Made by a program: the position numbers and the translations under genes
Shown: positions 5,680 to 8,526 of the stretch, piece by piece
Numbering within the stretch: position 1 is the stretch's first letter
Layout of the letters: each line of letters opens with the position of its first letter
NCBI GenBank assembly: GCA_031267005.1
Contig: JAIRZX010000347.1
Span: 1 to 8,526 of the forward strand
Length of the DNA stretch: 8,526 nucleotides
Reading direction: 5' to 3'
Source: Deltaproteobacteria bacterium
Lineage (GTDB): Bacteria; Desulfobacterota; Desulfarculia; Adiutricales; Adiutricaceae
Notes under the pieces: model-generated
The model's database searches: none
Seen by the model: only the letters and a program-made list of their open reading frames with translations
Told to the model about the DNA's origin: nothing

Positions 5680-7053
5680 TTGGCCAAGCACCAGTCCCCA
5701 GTTCAGCCGACGGCGGGACCGCCTTTCGCGGCGGCAGTCAAAGCCGACCCCGCCCGCTTCCTGGCGAAGGCGTTCGCCGATCCGCTTTCGGGGGCCTTTT
5801 CCGAAAGGTTCGCCATCCACGCCGGCCGCGCCGGGGAACCCGTCTCGGGACCCGAGGCGGCCCGGGCCCATTTGGAGCGCCTCGCCTCGCCGGGTGGCTC
5901 CTGCGCATTTTACGTGCATCTGCCTTTTTGCAGGGGGCGCTGCCTCTTTTGCGGGTTCGCGGGCAGGAGCCCGGACGGCGGGGCCGGGGCCGCCTACTGC
6001 GAGGCGGCGGCGAGCGAGATAGAGTTCATGGCGGGGGCCGTCGGGCAGAGGGGCCCCGTCCGGGCCGTCTATTTCGGGGGGGGCACCCCGAGTTCGATGG
6101 CTCCGGCGGATCTGGCCCGCCTACTCTCGGCAGTGCGCTCCTGCCTGCCTTTGGCCAACGACTGCGAGATCACCCTGGAGGGGGCCGTCCACGACTTCAC
6201 GCCCGACGCGGCTTCCGCCTTCCTGGACGCGGGATTCAACCGCTTCTCCATAGGCATACAGAGACCTTCGACACCTCCGTGCGGCGGAGCATGGGCCGCG
6301 TAATGGACGGCGAGCTCGCCGCCTCGCGGCTGGCCGACGTCTGCGGGGAGGACTCGGCAGCGGTGGTGATCGATCTCATTTACGGGCTCCCCGGCCAGAC
6401 GCCTGAGATCTTCGCGAAGGATCTGGAGACGGCGGCCGCCGCCGGTCTGGACGGGCTCGACACCTACCAGCTACGTGTTTCCGGGAGGGGGGCTTCAGCG
6501 CGCGGCCGAGGGGGGCCGGGTTCCCCGGCCCGCTCCCCTGTCCGAACAGGGCCGGTACTACGCCATGGCCTACGAGCGCCTCGGGCGGCTCAGGTTCAGG
6601 CCATTGAGCCTGAGCCACTACGCGAGGGGAACCCGCGAGCGCAACATCTACAACCCCTGGGCCAAGCGGCGCCTGGACTGCCTGTCCGCCGGGGCGGGCG
6701 CCGGGGGCTTCCTCTCCGGATGGGGATCCTACCGCCGCCCCGACGTCGCCCGCTACGTGGAGTCGGCCGCGAAAGGCGAGTTCGCGCCCGACTTCCTGAC
6801 CGCGCCCCCGCCGTCCGAGGCGCTCTCCTCGTTCGTCGTCGGGGAGATGGAGGAGGGCTATCTGGATCTGAGGGCTTTGGAGGAAGACCACGGCGTGGAC
6901 CCCTCCGCCTTCGCCCGGCTCCTGGACAACTGGCGGGAGGCCGGGCTGGCCGACGTGGAGGACGGAGTCGCGTCGATGACCGTGGCCGGCCGCTTCTGGG
7001 GGGTCAACCTCGCCCAGGCCGCCTTAGAAGCCCTCGCGGCGGCCGGGCGCTAG
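5680..7053 (+). pseudogene. hutW: HutW/ChuW/HmuW-type radical SAM heme-degrading enzyme, two frameshifts
   Basis: The family opens heme anaerobically with radical SAM chemistry, releasing iron and a linear tetrapyrrole (anaerobilin type). If frames are joined, the product is about 457 aa, the normal family length. The TTG at 5680 has GGAG 6 nt upstream. Visible motifs are the CRGRCLFCGF cluster site (84-93, CX3CX2C), YFGGGTPSS (131-139) and EITLEGAVHDF (163-173), which separates HutW-like proteins from HemN/HemW. Further on are FSIGIQ..FDTSVRRSMGR, DLIYGLPGQTP, SLSHYARGTRERNIYNPWAKR and GAGAGGFLSGWGSY. After the CAG codon ending at 6261 the frame shifts and the raw frame stops at 6301-6303. 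The conserved middle (about 6264-6473) is in another frame, and the original frame resumes at GTG 6475 (VFPGGGLQ). This is a decayed gene or two sequencing errors. A flavodoxin-like partner follows. Confidence 0.82.
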
Positions 7054-7070
7054 CCCGGGGCCTCCCCGGC

Positions 7071-7165
7071 AGGGCGCCAGTCCTGGGCCTCAGCAGGGAG
7101 CCAGCCCTGGGCTACGCAGAGAGCCCCAGCCCTGGGCCTCCTGCAGGGCGCCAGCCCGGGCCCGT
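7071..7165. repeat. 24-25 bp imperfect tandem repeat with internal dyads
   Basis: Four units are phased at 24-25 bp. Each contains CCAGYCCTGG or a close variant (7077-7086, 7101-7110, 7126-7135, and 7151-7160 as CCAGCCCGGG). Each core is itself a small inverted repeat (CCAG/CTGG). The array occupies most of the 164-nt spacer between the heme enzyme and the flavodoxin-like gene. Confidence 0.7.
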
Positions 7166-7217
7166 CGGCCGGCGGCTTGCCGCGCCGGGCGGGAAACTAC
7201 CGAAAGGAGCACGCGCA

Positions 7218-7736
7218 GTGAAAGCCCTCGTAGTGTATTCGAGCCTGACAGGCAACACCAAGGCGGTCGCGGAGGCGGTCGCCGCAGGCTTGGGCGAGGC
7301 CGCCACCCTCGCGCCCGCGGCCGAGGCACCGGGCCCGGAGGGATTCGACATAGTGGTCTGCTGCTTCTGGGTCGACAAAGGCAGGGCCGACAAAGCCTCG
7401 CGGGAATATTACGGGAGGCTAAGCTCCGCGCGAACTGCTATCTGCTACACCCTGGGCGCCTATCCGGACTCGGAACATGCCGACATGGTGGACGCCCGCG
7501 CCAGGGAGGATCTGGAACGGAACGGCAACACCGTGCTCGGATCCTTCAGGTCCCAAGGCAAGGTCGACCCGAATCTCCTGGAACTCATGAAGGAGAAGCT
7601 GCCTCCCGACCACCCCCACGCCAAAATGACCCGGGAGCGCAGGGAGCTCCTGGACGAGGCATCGCTCCATCCCGACGCCGGGGACCTAAAGAGGGCCCGT
7701 GACTTCGGGTCCGGGCTTCTTGCCCTGGCGGGATGA
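7218..7736 (+). CDS. Flavodoxin-like electron-transfer protein (HmuF/BilS-like)
   Basis: A 172-aa cytoplasmic flavoprotein, predicted to bind FMN and pass electrons. The N-terminus is the flavodoxin signature, LVVYSSLTGNTKAVAEA (4-20), with the phosphate loop SSLTGNT at 8-14. 'FWVDKGRAD' (50-58), 'FRSQGKVDP' (110-118, family usually CQGK) and 'EASLHPDAGDLKRA' (147-160) fit the flavodoxin-domain subfamily that often neighbours anaerobic tetrapyrrole enzymes. The GTG start at 7218 has AAAGGAG 8 nt upstream. Its place behind a HutW-type radical SAM enzyme suggests it is the reductant for heme ring opening or for the tetrapyrrole product. The HmuF and BilS comparisons rest on recalled family features. 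The frame is intact, unlike its upstream neighbour. Confidence 0.82.
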   Translation: MKALVVYSSLTGNTKAVAEAVAAGLGEAATLAPAAEAPGPEGFDIVVCCFWVDKGRADKASREYYGRLSSARTAICYTLGAYPDSEHADMVDARAREDLERNGNTVLGSFRSQGKVDPNLLELMKEKLPPDHPHAKMTRERRELLDEASLHPDAGDLKRARDFGSGLLALAG

Positions 7737-7784
7737 TCGCGAAGGGCACTCGCAGGAGGACCGGGCAAGGGGAAGGCGCCGGAG

Positions 7785-7898
7785 GTGACTTTGTCCAGGG
7801 AAGGGCTAAGTGCGCCTGGAAGCGGGCGGCTGCCGCGTTCGGGGACGCTTAAGTTAAAGGCTGAGGTACCGTCCGGCTCGCGCCGGGGGACGGGTTAG
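7785..7898 (+). CDS. Possible 37-aa small ORF after the flavodoxin gene
   Basis: GTG at 7785 (or TTG at 7791, same frame) opens a 37-codon frame ending with TAG at 7896. GGAAGG lies 8 nt before the GTG, and GGAGGTGA (7781-7788), an excellent Shine-Dalgarno, lies just before the TTG. The peptide (start MTLSREGLSAPGSGRLPRSG) is basic and Ser/Gly-rich, with no recognised family. Its end overlaps the candidate terminator, as in leader or attenuator peptides. It may equally be chance. Confidence 0.2.
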   Translation: MTLSREGLSAPGSGRLPRSGTLKLKAEVPSGSRRGTG

Positions 7899-7904
7899 CT
7901 TTTT
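7869..7904 (+). terminator. Candidate intrinsic terminator downstream of the flavodoxin gene
   Basis: CCGTCCGGC (7869-7877) pairs with GCC (7882-7884) and GGACGG (7888-7893), with a TCGC loop and a GGG bulge. A TTTTT run (7900-7904) follows 6 nt after the stem. It lies about 130 nt beyond the flavodoxin stop and would end that transcript. The gap between stem and T-run is longer than ideal. Confidence 0.45.
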
Positions 7905-8526
7905 CCTCTCCGGCTAAAGATAATCTTACGCGTGTCTCACAAAGAGAACCTAACGCCCTTGCCGCCGTCATCGAGCTTGCCGGGCGCCTGTCCCCTGCGG
8001 CTTCCGCCGCGAGCTAGCCGTTCTCCGCCGGTAACTGGGCCGGGAACTGAGGAGGCTATACTGGAACGCACGCTGACGATTTGGCAGGCGCAAATTTCCT
8101 CCGCGTCAAGGCATTGATCTCGGGAATGGCCTGAGCCGGGAGCGGCTTGTCGGCCTGACCAGCCCGCAAGCGATGGTTTGCTTACGGACTATCCGCCAGT
8201 CTCAGCGCAGAAGCGGTAATGGGGTCTTTATTCAGGAGACTGACGCCAGATTAAACTTTGAGCAAAGCATGAGGTTTCGCCATGATGTTTCGCCAGGGGC
8301 CGAGACTCTGTGGAGAGCGGGGGGGCATGAAGACCGCGGGGGGATCGGGCCTGGCACTTAAGTCGGCCGAGCTGAGTGTCCGGGCCGTGCGGCGAGCGGT
8401 TAGTGCCGCTCCGGAGCCGACGGGGTTCGGGGCGGTATAAGGAGAATCGGAGTCGGTCGCGATGGTCGATTGGCTGCCGCGGCTGGGATCTTGGAGAGGA
8501 TTCTGGCCACGGGCCAGGGTTCTCGA
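7905..8526. other. Region with no supportable gene
   Basis: No open frame here resembles a known protein. The longest plus-strand frame (about 8077-8361) gives a mixed, unrecognised sequence. Minor structures are a GCGGC-TTCC-GCCGC stem (7997-8010), a GAGCGG/CCGCTC stem (8394-8411) and a 13-bp imperfect direct repeat (8267-8279, 8280-8292, core CATGAKGTTTCG). Positions 8221-8280 are only about 47% G+C, clearly below the surroundings. An ATG at 8462 runs to the window edge but its only SD-like AAGGAG is about 15 nt away. It could be the start of a truncated gene, but I cannot support it. Confidence 0.5.

Noticed and set aside
5658..7736. One 692-codon frame joining the middle of the heme enzyme to the flavodoxin as a fusion protein
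   Set aside because: Only 6264-6473 and 7218-7736 of this frame resemble proteins. The rest is out-of-frame reading of the heme enzyme and of the repeat spacer, and the flavodoxin has its own good ribosome binding site.
8352..8367. TGGCACTTAAGTCGGC as a sigma-54 promoter
   Set aside because: The -24 half is perfect but the spacing to the next GC is one base too long and no TTGC is present; no gene follows within the window.
5268..8526. tRNA genes or CRISPR array
   Set aside because: No T-arm (GTTCRA) with matching acceptor stems was seen, and the tandem repeats have no spacer architecture.

Overview
The window is very G+C-rich (about two thirds by eye). It uses TTG and GTG starts and pairs a sigma-54 activator with anaerobic, B12/radical-type enzymology. 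This suggests a strict anaerobe, possibly a Desulfobacterota (deltaproteobacterial) or similar gut or sediment lineage. The sequence alone does not settle the taxon.

Left half (1-3665, minus strand): a two-gene operon runs leftward, a BCCT-family quaternary-amine transporter (3157->1679) followed 49 nt later by an MttB-superfamily methyltransferase without pyrrolysine (1629->190). It ends at a perfect 18-bp hairpin (144-184). The roughly 500-nt divergent intergenic region holds a 9-bp tandem repeat, a good leftward sigma-54 -24/-12 match (3466-3481) and a perfect 16-bp palindrome (3591-3606). The palindrome overlaps the -35 of the divergent regulator.

Middle (3690-5267, plus strand): a PAS - AAA+ sigma-54 activator - Fis-type HTH regulator. 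The simplest reading is a self-contained circuit. The PAS protein senses a quaternary amine or a related signal, binds the palindrome, and activates sigma-54 transcription of the transporter and methyltransferase while controlling its own promoter. No corrinoid protein or second methyltransferase is in view, so the demethylation pathway must be completed elsewhere.

Right half (5268-8526): a 412-nt gap with short GC-rich tandem repeats. Then comes a HutW/ChuW/HmuW-type radical SAM heme-opening enzyme (5680-7053) broken by two frameshifts as sequenced, a 164-nt spacer with a ~25-bp repeat, and an intact flavodoxin-like protein (7218-7736). Together these look like an anaerobic heme-degradation module. 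After a possible terminator (7869-7904), about 620 nt remain with no gene I can defend, including a locally A+T-richer patch near 8200-8300.
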